Shown one piece after another: positions 33,032 through 41,087 of a stretch of DNA of 64,000 bases. Location: assembly GCA_016786465.1 (NCBI GenBank), contig JAEUWC010000017.1, forward strand, positions 117,783 through 181,782. Reading direction: 5' to 3'. Source of the DNA: Bdellovibrionales bacterium. GTDB taxonomy: Bacteria; Bdellovibrionota; UBA1018. Under the pieces are notes generated by a model. It saw only the letters and a program-made list of their open reading frames with translations. It was not told the DNA's origin and did no database searches. Made by a program: the position numbers and the translations under genes. Within the stretch, counting starts at the first letter, position 1; the number at the start of each line of letters is the position of its first letter.

Positions 33032-34662
33032 AGGCCTTCCTTCCGGGGCAGTCCGCGCGGTGTGGGCGGAAGTTTTTCGGCTTGATCGATCTTGGCCTTC
33101 AGTTCGTTTAAGCCGGCTTGAAGTTCTTCCAGCTTAGGGCCGTGAAGGTGATCGAAATCGGCCGCGTCGACTTTAGTATCCGTGAAGTACGAATCTTCGA
33201 TGCTATGCAGTCGAATCAATTGTCCGGCGACAGTTTGAATTCGCTGGTACAGCATCGAGTAAAACATGTCGCGATTCAGAACTTCAGGCGTCCAAGCCGT
33301 GAAAGTCTGATCCAATTGTTTTTGAAGCTGCTGCCACTTGGTTTTTTGCGCTTCCCATGACTTCCTTTGCGCGGGTTTCACTGCTTTCGGGCTTTTCCCG
33401 CGCAGCTTTCCAAATGCCGATGTGGTCGCCATCATCTGCGATTCCAAAGTCGCTGCAAACTGCTTTACTTCGTTCAGTTCAGCTGAAGCTTTCGCCTTGA
33501 TTCGGTCGTGGTATTCCTTCAAGCGCTGCTGGTAGGTCGCATCTTTGGGGCCGCCCAAGAAAAATTGTTTTTTGACCAAGACGTTGATTTTTTTAGCGAC
33601 TGGCGCGGGCACGGCAGCTGCAGCTGCGGGTTGGCCACCCGGTTGCCCGGCAGCGGCCTGAGCTTGGACAGGTGCTTGTCCCGGCGCCTGACCAGGTTGT
33701 GCAGCTGGTGCCTGACTTGGTTGTCCGGGTTGAACATTCTGGGCAGGAGCAACCGGAGCAGCAGCAGCTGCTGCTGTTTGAGCAGGAGCTGCTTCAGGTA
33801 ATCCATCCTGAATCGAAACAAAGTAATCGCCTCGAGGAAGGCTTTTTCCATCGGGAGAACGAATCGGTTCAGACTTGGCCATCTTCTTCGAGAAGACGAT
33901 TTTTCGGGAAACTTCAAAGGACGTCTGATTCAAAAGCGTGTCGCCTACTCCTGTGACGACTAGGAAATACTGTGCGCCCTCGTTTACGTTTCCCGCAGCA
34001 TAAAAAGCGGGCATCAGCTGGTCGCCCTGGCTCATGGCTAGCGCAACAATCGGGGCGCCGCCTTCAGGCTGCATTGCTGCGTGCTTCAATTCTTCCAATT
34101 CTTCTGGCGTCACGTCTTCTAAGTGTGGAATGGGCGAAATCATTCCCTTTAAGAAGGGGACCTTTTCTGAAAGAGCGATCAGTTGCGGACGAAGCGCTTC
34201 TGAAACTGAAATCGTCATGGCCTTTACTGCAGGATTGTCTAGGACGGGATTCAGCATGCCCGTCATGTACAAGGCCGCAAGGGCAGCGGGAGTTCCGACT
34301 AAAAGAATGATTCTCAGAAGTCGCTTTTTCATGTTCTTTCCTCCGACCACTTGGACGGGTTGATTGTCGGCCATTTGAACCTCCGAGGTTGACAAGGGTG
34401 CTGCTTCAGTCACCGCATGCGCTTCGACTGCCGAAGTTTCGGGAGCCGATTGAGTTTCTTGAACTGCGTTGGATTGAGTGAGCGACTGGAAGGCGTCGAT
34501 TTCGTTCATGGCTTTCCAGTCCGGCATTCCTTCGGCCCAGACAAAGCTTCCAGAAGTCACATGTCCCTGGGACATCTTTTCTTGGATTTCCGAGATCGAA
34601 ATAGGTCCTTCATGATGGTCACCGATGTAAATGAACCATTTCTTTTCTTGCGTAGCATCCAT
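33028..34662 (-). CDS. Membrane protein with N-terminal GYF_2 domain
   Basis: ATG at 34662 starts MDATQEKKWFIYIGDHHEGP, the beginning of a GYF_2 (DUF4339) domain: WFIYIGDHHEGPISISEIQ, GHVTSGSFVWAEGMPDWKAM. These domains bind proline-rich partners. A membrane span follows at about 110-130 (LLRIILLVGTPAALAALYM), then a domain of ~150 residues with GVGDTLLNQTSFEVSRKIVF, a long Ala/Pro/Gln/Gly linker (~295-345), and a C-terminal coiled-coil region (RLKEYHDRIKAKASAELNEVK, shortened). The longer frame to 34809 adds no homologous sequence. With two PilZ genes downstream in the same operon it could be the membrane target of c-di-GMP signalling. Confidence 0.75.
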   Translation of the reverse strand: MDATQEKKWFIYIGDHHEGPISISEIQEKMSQGHVTSGSFVWAEGMPDWKAMNEIDAFQSLTQSNAVQETQSAPETSAVEAHAVTEAAPLSTSEVQMADNQPVQVVGGKNMKKRLLRIILLVGTPAALAALYMTGMLNPVLDNPAVKAMTISVSEALRPQLIALSEKVPFLKGMISPIPHLEDVTPEELEELKHAAMQPEGGAPIVALAMSQGDQLMPAFYAAGNVNEGAQYFLVVTGVGDTLLNQTSFEVSRKIVFSKKMAKSEPIRSPDGKSLPRGDYFVSIQDGLPEAAPAQTAAAAAAPVAPAQNVQPGQPSQAPAAQPGQAPGQAPVQAQAAAGQPGGQPAAAAAVPAPVAKKINVLVKKQFFLGGPKDATYQQRLKEYHDRIKAKASAELNEVKQFAATLESQMMATTSAFGKLRGKSPKAVKPAQRKSWEAQKTKWQQLQKQLDQTFTAWTPEVLNRDMFYSMLYQRIQTVAGQLIRLHSIEDSYFTDTKVDAADFDHLHGPKLEELQAGLNELKAKIDQAEKLPPTPRGLPRKEGL

Positions 34663-34715
34663 TGGTGGTAATGGTATCTCAAGGCCTTGGAATGTAAAGA
34701 GAACGCGAGGAGTCC

Positions 34716-35648
34716 ATGGAACTTCGTTGGGGGTTGGCAGGAATACCGGATCATGAAGCAGTCCAGAACGTAGGCGGGCGTTTGGGCGCAGCGCGCGGAC
34801 CTTCCGCATTTCGTCCGATTTTTCTAAAGATGAAGGGCCGTGATTCAGTTTTAGAAACGATGACGGACTTTGGTGATGTCACCGGGATCACAGGTCAGAT
34901 TGAACAAAACCATCAGAAGGCCGCCGAGAAAGTCGCAGAGATTCATCGCGATCGAGCCTTCAGCGTCATCATAGGCGGAAGTCACGATCACGGATTTTCA
35001 CACCTGAAGGGAATCCGGGAAGCTTTGCAAATGCAGGTGCATGCCAAAGGAAAGACCACGCCAAGATTGGGTTGCATCAACATCGACGCACATCTGGATG
35101 TTCGCAAAGCAGACCCTGCAGCAGGAATTAAAATCACCAGCGGATCACCCTTCTATTTGGCCATCGAATCCGGAGTCCTTCACGCGCGCGGGCTGGTCGA
35201 ATTCGGAATTCAGAACCACTGCAATGCGTTAGAGCTTTGGCAGTACGTGGAATCCAAGAAAGTTGAAGTCGTTCCCTTTGAAAAACTTCGAGAAGGAAAG
35301 GCCATTGCGGCTTTTTCTAAATCATTGAAGCGCTTGGTGCAGTCTTGCGACGCGATCGCGATCAGTCTGGATTTAGACGCTGCTGCGCAGGCTTTTGCAC
35401 CCGGAGTTTCTGCGCCCCAAGCCGAAGGATTCACTTCTTCCGAAATCATTCAAATGGTTGAAATCGCGGGGCGCGAAAAGAAGGTCGTGTCGCTTGGGAT
35501 TTTTGAATTGAATCCTGAACACGACATCGACGGTAGGACTGCGCGATTAGCAGCTACTTCGGCTTATCACTTCGTTGCCGAAGCTTTGCGAGCCCGAACT
35601 GCGGCTAAGCGGACTTCCGGGGTGCGGATTTTGTCGCGTTCAAAATAG
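34716..35648 (+). CDS. Formimidoylglutamase/arginase-family hydrolase
   Basis: Ureohydrolase-fold binuclear manganese enzyme. Metal ligands are visible: H90 in GGSHDHGF, D124, H126 and D128 in NIDAHLDVR, and the last pair in ISLDLDAAAQAFAPGVSAP near residue 218, the family's S.D.D......P motif. The FAPGVSAP ending and overall length (310) are closest to formimidoylglutamase (HutG), which cleaves N-formimidoyl-glutamate in histidine breakdown, but agmatinase or another guanidine hydrolase is possible. No other hut gene is present. RBS GAGGAG precedes the ATG. It overlaps the end of the convergent receptor-like gene by 44 bases. Confidence 0.82.
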   Translation: MELRWGLAGIPDHEAVQNVGGRLGAARGPSAFRPIFLKMKGRDSVLETMTDFGDVTGITGQIEQNHQKAAEKVAEIHRDRAFSVIIGGSHDHGFSHLKGIREALQMQVHAKGKTTPRLGCINIDAHLDVRKADPAAGIKITSGSPFYLAIESGVLHARGLVEFGIQNHCNALELWQYVESKKVEVVPFEKLREGKAIAAFSKSLKRLVQSCDAIAISLDLDAAAQAFAPGVSAPQAEGFTSSEIIQMVEIAGREKKVVSLGIFELNPEHDIDGRTARLAATSAYHFVAEALRARTAAKRTSGVRILSRSK

Positions 35649-36861
35649 ACCGAGCATCTTCAGCGCGTTCGGCTTCACGGAACATTTCCTGAATCACCTT
35701 GGCTTGCTTCGAAAGTGCGCTTCTGGCTGCTTCGATTTCGCGGTCCATAATCTGCGCTGCTTGTTCGGCTGCGTGGAACTGCGAAATCACTTCGTCCAAT
35801 CGTTTTTCCTGGTCTTGTGCCGCAGTTGAAGACCGTTGAATGGCGATGTGCTGACTTTCAAGCAACCCGCGTGCTTCGCGTATGTTTTCGTGAATTTCTT
35901 TCGAAAAACTTTCCATTTTTCTAGGATCGACCAAGGTACCGCGTCCTAGATCTAGGTAAATATTCAGTGCAGCTGCTTCAGCCTTGCTTAAATGCATACC
36001 GGCCTTCGCGGCAGATACGCGTGAATCTTCCAGGTCCTTTGCCCCATGAGAAATTCCGTTCTTCAGTTCTCGAACGATGCGTTGGGTTTCCTTTGCAGAT
36101 TTCGCCAAGACCCCCGCCTGCTGGAAAGTGTTTCTAAAGCTAAGGCCCGCTTCGTTCAAACCCACGCGGTAATCCTGCCCCCAACCTAAAAGCTGTTTTC
36201 GATAGGCGTCGCTGACCGCGCCAGCGATCTTGGTCGTGGGTGCCGGCGCAGGCGCGAAGGGTTTTGCGGCTTCTTTCGGTGCTTCAACTTTCTGGGTCGC
36301 CCAAGGTGACCAGACCACTTCTTGACCTTGCCGAACGGAGCGAATTTTCAGGGAAAGAAATTCAAAGGCGAAAACCCAAAGCAGAAGGGATAGGAAAGTT
36401 CCGATCACCGCCAGGTCTTGTGTCAGCGCAGTTCGCGTTCCCAAGAACCCCGCCGGTTGAATCAAGACCCGAATCTTAACGCCCGCCTTTTCAGGCGTTG
36501 AAAGGGGTTTCATCAAGCTGGCGATTCCGGTCTTGGGATCCCATTCGAAAAAGTCTCGCGTAGTGGAAAAATCGGTCGCCCGGGCGACCTGAACGATCCT
36601 GGGGTCGCGACCCTGGGTAAGTTTTTTGACGACCCAGTCCACGGGTTCTTCCTGAAAATCCTTAGGAACGCCACGCACGCGGCGGTCTGGCCATTCGTTT
36701 CGCGCCGCGATCCAAAATGCCTCGGCCTGAGAAGCGACTTGATGGGATAGGCGGTACGCGAACTCGCGCTCGGACGAGCGGGTGCGATAAGAATCGGCCC
36801 AGTACAGGATTCCGGTTCCAAAGCTTCCGATCAAAATCGCTAAGATCAGGCTTCTTCGCAT
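35605..36861 (-). CDS. Chemoreceptor-like membrane protein with degenerate signalling tip
   Basis: Architecture of a methyl-accepting protein: TM1 (LILAILIGSFGTGILYW), a ~125-residue periplasmic sensor, TM2 (DLAVIGTFLSLLLWVFAFEF), a Pro/Ala linker, then a long coiled coil to the end. In place of the canonical hairpin tip (NLLALNAAIEAARAGE) it has AAALNIYLDLGRGT with SFSKEIHENIREAR after it, so the framework is recognisable but the CheA/CheW contact residues are lost. It probably does not drive a kinase in the normal way, and may work as a decoy, assembly or signalling coiled coil. Divergent from glpK with 72 bases between. Confidence 0.6.
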   Translation of the reverse strand: MRRSLILAILIGSFGTGILYWADSYRTRSSEREFAYRLSHQVASQAEAFWIAARNEWPDRRVRGVPKDFQEEPVDWVVKKLTQGRDPRIVQVARATDFSTTRDFFEWDPKTGIASLMKPLSTPEKAGVKIRVLIQPAGFLGTRTALTQDLAVIGTFLSLLLWVFAFEFLSLKIRSVRQGQEVVWSPWATQKVEAPKEAAKPFAPAPAPTTKIAGAVSDAYRKQLLGWGQDYRVGLNEAGLSFRNTFQQAGVLAKSAKETQRIVRELKNGISHGAKDLEDSRVSAAKAGMHLSKAEAAALNIYLDLGRGTLVDPRKMESFSKEIHENIREARGLLESQHIAIQRSSTAAQDQEKRLDEVISQFHAAEQAAQIMDREIEAARSALSKQAKVIQEMFREAERAEDARSILNATKSAPRKSA

Positions 36862-36933
36862 CTCGTCTAACAGATCGGCTAATGGGTCTTTTTTCTTACG
36901 TTTTTTGCGAAGTACGGATAGTTTTTTCTACTC

Positions 36934-38418
36934 ATGGAAACCATCTTGGCCATCGATGAAGGCACCACTGGCTGTACGGCTTTAATCGTCGACAAAAATC
37001 TGACGGTAATCGCGGAATCTTCCGTCGACTTTCCTCAGCACTTTCCCAAGCCCGGTTGGGTTGAACACGACGTTGACGAAATTTGGAATGCTACCCTTCA
37101 AGCGGTTCAAAACGTGGTTCGGAAGGTCGATCCAAAAAAAATCGTCGCAATCGGGATCACGAACCAGCGGGAAACGGTTTGTTTCTGGGACCGCAAGACG
37201 ACGAAGCCTTTTTCAAAGGCCATTGTCTGGCAAGACCGACGCACGGCTGACTTCTGTCAGGAACTGAAGTCGCAGGGGTTGGAAGAAAAATTTCAGAAGA
37301 AAACAGGTCTGCTATTAGACCCCTATTTTTCGGGAACAAAAGTGGCCTGGGCTTTGAAAAACTGGAAGGAAGTTCAAGCGGCGCAAAAGGCAGGAACGCT
37401 AGCCGTGGGAACGATTGACAGCTTCTTGGTGGCGCGCTTAACGGCGGGTGCCGAACACGTCACCGAACCCAGCAACGCGTCGCGAACTTTGGCATTTGAT
37501 ATTCACCAGAAAGAATTTTCAGAAGAACTTTGTGGCCATTTGGGAATTCTAAAATCGATCTGGCCCGAAGTCAGGCCTAGTGTCGGATTGTTTGGAAAGA
37601 CGAAGAACGTTCCGGGACTACCGGATGGGATTCCAATTTCGGGGATCCTGGGTGATCAGCAATCTGCACTTCTGGGTCAGGCTTGTATCCGCGAAGGACT
37701 GGCCAAGTGCACTTATGGAACCGGCGCATTCCTTTTGATGAATACGGGCGCGAAGGCGGTTCCTTCACGCCACCGGCTTTTGACGACCATTGCTTGGCAG
37801 CTTCAGAATGGCGAAACGACTTATGCGCTAGAAGGCAGTGCGTTTGTCGCAGGGGCCGCTGTTCAATGGATTCGTGATGGCTTGAAAATGATCAGAAAGT
37901 CCGAAGAAATTGAAGTTTTGGCGGAATCGGTTCCCGATTCAGACGGTGTGACTTTTGTTCCCGCATTGACTGGGCTTGGAGCACCCCACTGGGATCCTCA
38001 GGCGACGGGACTTCTGACCGGCGTCACACGTGGAACGACTTCAGCACATATTGCTCGGGCCGTTTTGGATGGGATCGCTTTTCAGAACGTCGACATTCTT
38101 CGCGCCATGGAAAAAGACCTTGGATCGAAGCTAAAGCAATTGAACGTCGACGGTGGTGCTTCGGCAAACAATCTTTTGATGCAGATTCAGTCCGATTATT
38201 TGGGCGTCAAATTGGTTCGCCCAAAGATGATTGAAACGACTAGCCTAGGCGCGGTCTTCGCTGCCGGGATGGGCGTTGGCATCTGGAAAAATCTAGACGA
38301 AATTCAATCCAGCTGGAAAGAAGACCGAAGTTTTGAACCTAAGATGGCAGATCCTGAAAAACAAAAGGCACTGGGCCGCTGGCAAAAGGCAGTCCAGCGC
38401 ACGATGCTGGGTCACTGA
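36934..38418 (+). CDS. glpK: Glycerol kinase
   Basis: ATP-dependent phosphorylation of glycerol to sn-glycerol-3-phosphate. The FGGY-kinase N-terminal phosphate motif is AIDEGTTGCTALIVD; NQRETVCFWDR and VWQDRRT are the GlpK-specific substrate loop; CTYGTGAFLLMNTG is the second phosphate motif and TSLGAVFAAGMGVG the C-terminal adenosine site. DGGASANNLLMQIQSD is fully standard. Length 494 is normal. No glpF or glpD adjoins, but the window also encodes a GlpT-like carrier and an exported GDPD. Confidence 0.96.
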   Translation: METILAIDEGTTGCTALIVDKNLTVIAESSVDFPQHFPKPGWVEHDVDEIWNATLQAVQNVVRKVDPKKIVAIGITNQRETVCFWDRKTTKPFSKAIVWQDRRTADFCQELKSQGLEEKFQKKTGLLLDPYFSGTKVAWALKNWKEVQAAQKAGTLAVGTIDSFLVARLTAGAEHVTEPSNASRTLAFDIHQKEFSEELCGHLGILKSIWPEVRPSVGLFGKTKNVPGLPDGIPISGILGDQQSALLGQACIREGLAKCTYGTGAFLLMNTGAKAVPSRHRLLTTIAWQLQNGETTYALEGSAFVAGAAVQWIRDGLKMIRKSEEIEVLAESVPDSDGVTFVPALTGLGAPHWDPQATGLLTGVTRGTTSAHIARAVLDGIAFQNVDILRAMEKDLGSKLKQLNVDGGASANNLLMQIQSDYLGVKLVRPKMIETTSLGAVFAAGMGVGIWKNLDEIQSSWKEDRSFEPKMADPEKQKALGRWQKAVQRTMLGH

Positions 38419-38423
38419 TCGAA

Positions 38424-39344
38424 TTACCAGCGATACGCCAAGTTTAGGCCAAATGTGCTCGAAGGAATCGTGGAATCGTCCGATTTCGAACTAAGCGCTT
38501 CCACCCCGATTCCCCAGTGTTTTTCTGATTTCCAGTCTAGGTTCAGTCCCAACCCGCGGGTCACGACGTCGCTTTCTGATCCGGTTGAATTCGTTCCCGA
38601 TGCGCCGACTGACCAATTTTTCAAAAATTCCCAGTTGGCTGAAATACTGAAATAGGAATCTGGAAAACCCGAAATGACTCCCATCACGTTAGGAAGTTTT
38701 GTCACGCGATTGTTCACAAAGCGGCTAAGCGACTGACTGGAAGTTCCATAACGGTAGAAGCTTGCGCTGAGTTCTAGGTCAATTGTTTGCGTGATGTCCT
38801 GAGTAATCGAAAAAGTGAAACAGCTTTGAAGGGTCGAAATCGCCCTGTTCTGTCCGAATTTTCCCAGGATGGGAATCTGGTAAACAAGGCCTTCGCTAGA
38901 AAGTCCGATTCGAGTCGAAAGGTCTCCTTGCCAAAGTTCGCTGATGGTGAAATCCAATCCTAGATTTCCGCCGCCCGCGCGCAGCGAGTTCGGTTCGTTC
39001 TGGCCCTTGATCCCGAAACTAAATGAAAAGAAATCTGAAACAATGTCGTCGGCCTTGATGCTTAGGCTTCGGTAGCCGACTGCGCCTTCGCTTCGGCTGG
39101 TCGTTCCGCTGAACTGAAGTTGCCAGGATTCATCCAGACCCAGCCTGACGCCCAAAGTGTTTGAAGTGTAATCTTCGCCGTCGCCGGTCAATGAAAGAGA
39201 AACCTTACTGGATCGGGTCTTTTTTGTTTTATCAATCGTCAGTTCGGTTTCATCAGGCGGTGGGGCCGATCCCAAATCGTCGGCCATCGCCCAGGTTGAA
39301 GTTCCAATCAAAGCGGTGCACATCCAGATGAGGTTCAGCTTCAT
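38424..39344 (-). CDS. Beta-barrel protein at the end of the ECF operon
   Basis: Signal peptide MKLNLIWMCTALIGTSTWAMA-DD, then a short acidic segment (PPPDETELTIDKTKKTR) and about 260 residues of alternating strands: KVSLSLTGDGEDYTSNTLGV, WQLQFSGTTSRSEG, FFSFSFGIKG, WSVGASGTNSTGSES, GLNLDWKSEKHWGIGVEAL and the final FGLNLAYRW with terminal Trp. It appears to be an outer-membrane barrel. Its ATG overlaps the DUF3106 stop by four bases, so it is the fifth translationally coupled gene of the sigma-factor operon. No family recognised. Confidence 0.75.
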   Translation of the reverse strand: MKLNLIWMCTALIGTSTWAMADDLGSAPPPDETELTIDKTKKTRSSKVSLSLTGDGEDYTSNTLGVRLGLDESWQLQFSGTTSRSEGAVGYRSLSIKADDIVSDFFSFSFGIKGQNEPNSLRAGGGNLGLDFTISELWQGDLSTRIGLSSEGLVYQIPILGKFGQNRAISTLQSCFTFSITQDITQTIDLELSASFYRYGTSSQSLSRFVNNRVTKLPNVMGVISGFPDSYFSISANWEFLKNWSVGASGTNSTGSESDVVTRGLGLNLDWKSEKHWGIGVEALSSKSDDSTIPSSTFGLNLAYRW

Positions 39345-39766
39345 GTGTCTTTCTTAAGGCGTTCTCGTAGTTTTTCTCGTTTTTCGCGGAACTTCTTCAG
39401 CTTTTCGATTCTTGAACGTCTTTCGGTTGGATCCATTTTTCGAAATTTCTGAATTCTTTCACGAAAAATGGCCTGGCGCTCTCGAGTCATCTTTTTGTAT
39501 TCGCGGAAACGTTCTTGGATTCGTTGGCGCCTTTCTGGATCCAATCGGCGAAAGTCTTCGTAGCGATTGCGAATTTCCTTCTTTCGATCTGAAGGCATTT
39601 CTTTCCACTTTTTGAAGTTTTCGCGAATCCGATCTTTTTCTTCCGGCGACATTTGTTCCCATCGTGCTCGATTCTTAGCGACTTCCGCGTCGTCGCCAAA
39701 TGCTCGAGGGATCGAAGGAAGTGACATCAAGAAAAGAAGGGCTGCGATCTTGAATCCCGTTTTCAT
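39341..39766 (-). CDS. Exported DUF3106-like protein
   Basis: Signal peptide MKTGFKIAALLFLMSLPSI..AFG, then a highly charged, all-helical chain of repeating ~14-residue units of the type W.-MSPEEKDRIRENF, WKEMPSDRKKEIRNRY, FRRLDPERRQRIQERF, FRKMDPTERRSRIEKL. That repeat is the hallmark of DUF3106. In beta-proteobacteria such genes stand beside an ECF sigma factor and a small anti-sigma-like protein, as they do here. The repeated M-x-P/D..R units resemble CpxP/Spy-like periplasmic helices, so a sensor or chaperone role is plausible. Coupled by ATGA on both sides. Confidence 0.85.
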   Translation of the reverse strand: MKTGFKIAALLFLMSLPSIPRAFGDDAEVAKNRARWEQMSPEEKDRIRENFKKWKEMPSDRKKEIRNRYEDFRRLDPERRQRIQERFREYKKMTRERQAIFRERIQKFRKMDPTERRSRIEKLKKFREKREKLRERLKKDT

Positions 39767-39942
39767 GTCTTCTCCTTAGGGTCGACTTCGTCCAGATCTT
39801 CCAGGCTTGGCGCATCCTTGTCGCTGAGAATTTCTAGGTTCTGGTAAAAATCCAGGTAGCGGATGATTTCTTCGTCCGTTTCAACCGACCAAGCCATTCC
39901 GGATAGGAAAAGCAGCAACCAAGTTGACTTAGGTTTCTTCAT
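39763..39942 (-). CDS. Small exported protein inside the ECF operon (59 residues)
   Basis: A short gene between the anti-sigma-like and DUF3106 genes. It starts at ATG 39942, inside the last 14 bases of the anti-sigma-like gene, and its TGA overlaps the DUF3106 ATG (ATGA at 39763-39766). MKKPKSTWLLLFLSGMAWS is a signal peptide; the mature ~40 residues are very acidic (TDEEIIRYLDFYQNLEILSD, then LEDLDEVDPKEK). Its YLDFYQNLEIL core resembles the C-terminal acidic part of the anti-sigma-like protein (ELIQDYELFDDLAEIQ). Function unknown; possibly a ligand of the basic DUF3106 repeats. Confidence 0.8.
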   Translation of the reverse strand: MKKPKSTWLLLFLSGMAWSVETDEEIIRYLDFYQNLEILSDKDAPSLEDLDEVDPKEKT

Positions 39943-40324
39943 AAGTTCCCCCAGTTAGAATTTCCCATTCGTCGTCGCGATCGGGGAACTTTTGGATTTC
40001 CGCCAGGTCGTCAAAAAGTTCATAATCTTGAATCAGTTCTGCTTGCGCGATCATTTCAAATGAACCCGGTTGCTGGGCCATTTCGGGAAAGTCGATTCCT
40101 GATGGGATGGAAGGCTGGATCCGGGTCAGTACAAAAAGCAAGCTAGCCGCAGCCAATGCACCGGAACCCAGCCAAAGTTGAAGTTCGCTTAGAAAGCCGA
40201 ATGAAGGTGCTTTCTTTTCCTTTTTTCCGAATTCGTTTTCAAAACTAGCCCAGAATTGATTTTCAAACTGCGGGCTAGGATTTCTTTCTATCTTTTTTTG
40301 AAGCAGGTTTTTGAAGGTCTTCAT
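39929..40324 (-). CDS. Probable anti-sigma factor (single-span membrane protein)
   Basis: ATG at 40324 overlaps the stop of the sigma-factor gene (ATGA, 40321-40324); the longer frame to 40495 only repeats the sigma gene in another frame. Residues 1-55 are cytoplasmic and charged (MKTFKNLLQKKIERNPSPQF, ENQFWASFENEFGKK), one membrane span follows (LWLGSGALAAASLLFVL), and the periplasmic tail is acidic with the final DLAEIQKFPDRDDEWEIL. This topology and gene order are those of the membrane anti-sigma partner (comparable with DUF3619-type proteins next to DUF3106). No ZAS zinc motif. Binding of the sigma factor is inferred from context. Confidence 0.75.
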   Translation of the reverse strand: MKTFKNLLQKKIERNPSPQFENQFWASFENEFGKKEKKAPSFGFLSELQLWLGSGALAAASLLFVLTRIQPSIPSGIDFPEMAQQPGSFEMIAQAELIQDYELFDDLAEIQKFPDRDDEWEILTGGTYEET

Positions 40325-40965
40325 GCCCGGCTCCTTTTGAAGCATTCCATCAGCGCCGTCTTCGCGCGATTCAAAGATGATTTCACAGCTGACACCGTGG
40401 TCTTTAAAATCGCAGCAATCTGTTCGTACGAAAGTTCGCTGACCAACCGAAGTTGAAGGGCTTCCTTTTGGGGCGCGGTGATTTTTCCCATGCACCTTTC
40501 GATCTGCAAGCGATCGGTTTCTTCGATTAATAGCGCTTCAGCGTCTGAAAGCGGGGATTCAATTTCGTCGATTGGGGAACTGCCGCTGCTACCTTCAGAT
40601 TCGTCATGGGTCAGCGGGTCCATCAGAAATTCTTTTTTCTTTCGAAGAAAGTCCAAGGCGGTGTTGCGGACAATGGTCCAAAGCCAGGAAACAAAACTAG
40701 CGGTGGGTTCGTAGCTTTCGCGCACGCGATAGATCTTCAGAAACGCTTCTTGCGCGATCTCTTCAGCGTGATCTTGATTTTTCACCCAAGTATAGGCGTA
40801 ACTCACAACCGCTCCTTGATAGTGTTCGAACAAAAGTTCGAACGCTTGACGGTCCCCGTTCTTCACTCTTAGCATCCATTCACGGTGCGTATCCTCGGGG
40901 GACCCCTTCGCTGAAGAAACGTCCGAAAGGGCAAAAAGTTTCGCTGAATTTTTCGAAACGGCCAT
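40321..40965 (-). CDS. ECF-type RNA polymerase sigma factor
   Basis: Group IV sigma factor. Region 2 spans residues ~35-100 (FELLFEHYQGAVVSYAYTWV, DHAEEIAQEAFLKIYR, FVSWLWTIVRNTALDFLRKK) and region 4 residues ~150-205 (KITAPQKEALQLRLVSELSY, EQIAAILKTTVSAVKSSLNR), joined by an acidic Ser/Gly linker. Length 214 is normal. It is first in a five-gene coupled operon: sigma, anti-sigma-like, 59-residue protein, DUF3106, barrel. A GGAAC-16-CGTTT element in the divergent direction suggests that the neighbouring lipoprotein gene is a target; none such was found for the operon itself. Confidence 0.93.
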   Translation of the reverse strand: MAVSKNSAKLFALSDVSSAKGSPEDTHREWMLRVKNGDRQAFELLFEHYQGAVVSYAYTWVKNQDHAEEIAQEAFLKIYRVRESYEPTASFVSWLWTIVRNTALDFLRKKKEFLMDPLTHDESEGSSGSSPIDEIESPLSDAEALLIEETDRLQIERCMGKITAPQKEALQLRLVSELSYEQIAAILKTTVSAVKSSLNRAKTALMECFKRSRA

Positions 40966-41018
40966 TTTATAAAAAAGCCTTATATTTCATGTAGTTAGTG
41001 CCAGAAGATCTTTTTTGA

Positions 41019-41044
41019 GGAACTTTTTTCGCCACGACTCGTTT
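41019..41044 (+). promoter_or_regulatory. Candidate ECF-sigma promoter
   Basis: GGAAC at 41019-41023 (GGAACTT extended), a 16-base spacer and CGTTT at 41040-41044. This is the layout of RpoE-type promoters (GGAAC, 16-17, CGT/GTC). It lies in the gap between the ECF sigma gene and the divergent lipoprotein gene, pointing to the latter, with ~35 bases to its ATG. Confidence 0.5.
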
Positions 41045-41087
41045 CCTGGTCAGATTGAGATTCATTTTGAATCGGAAGGACAGACAT

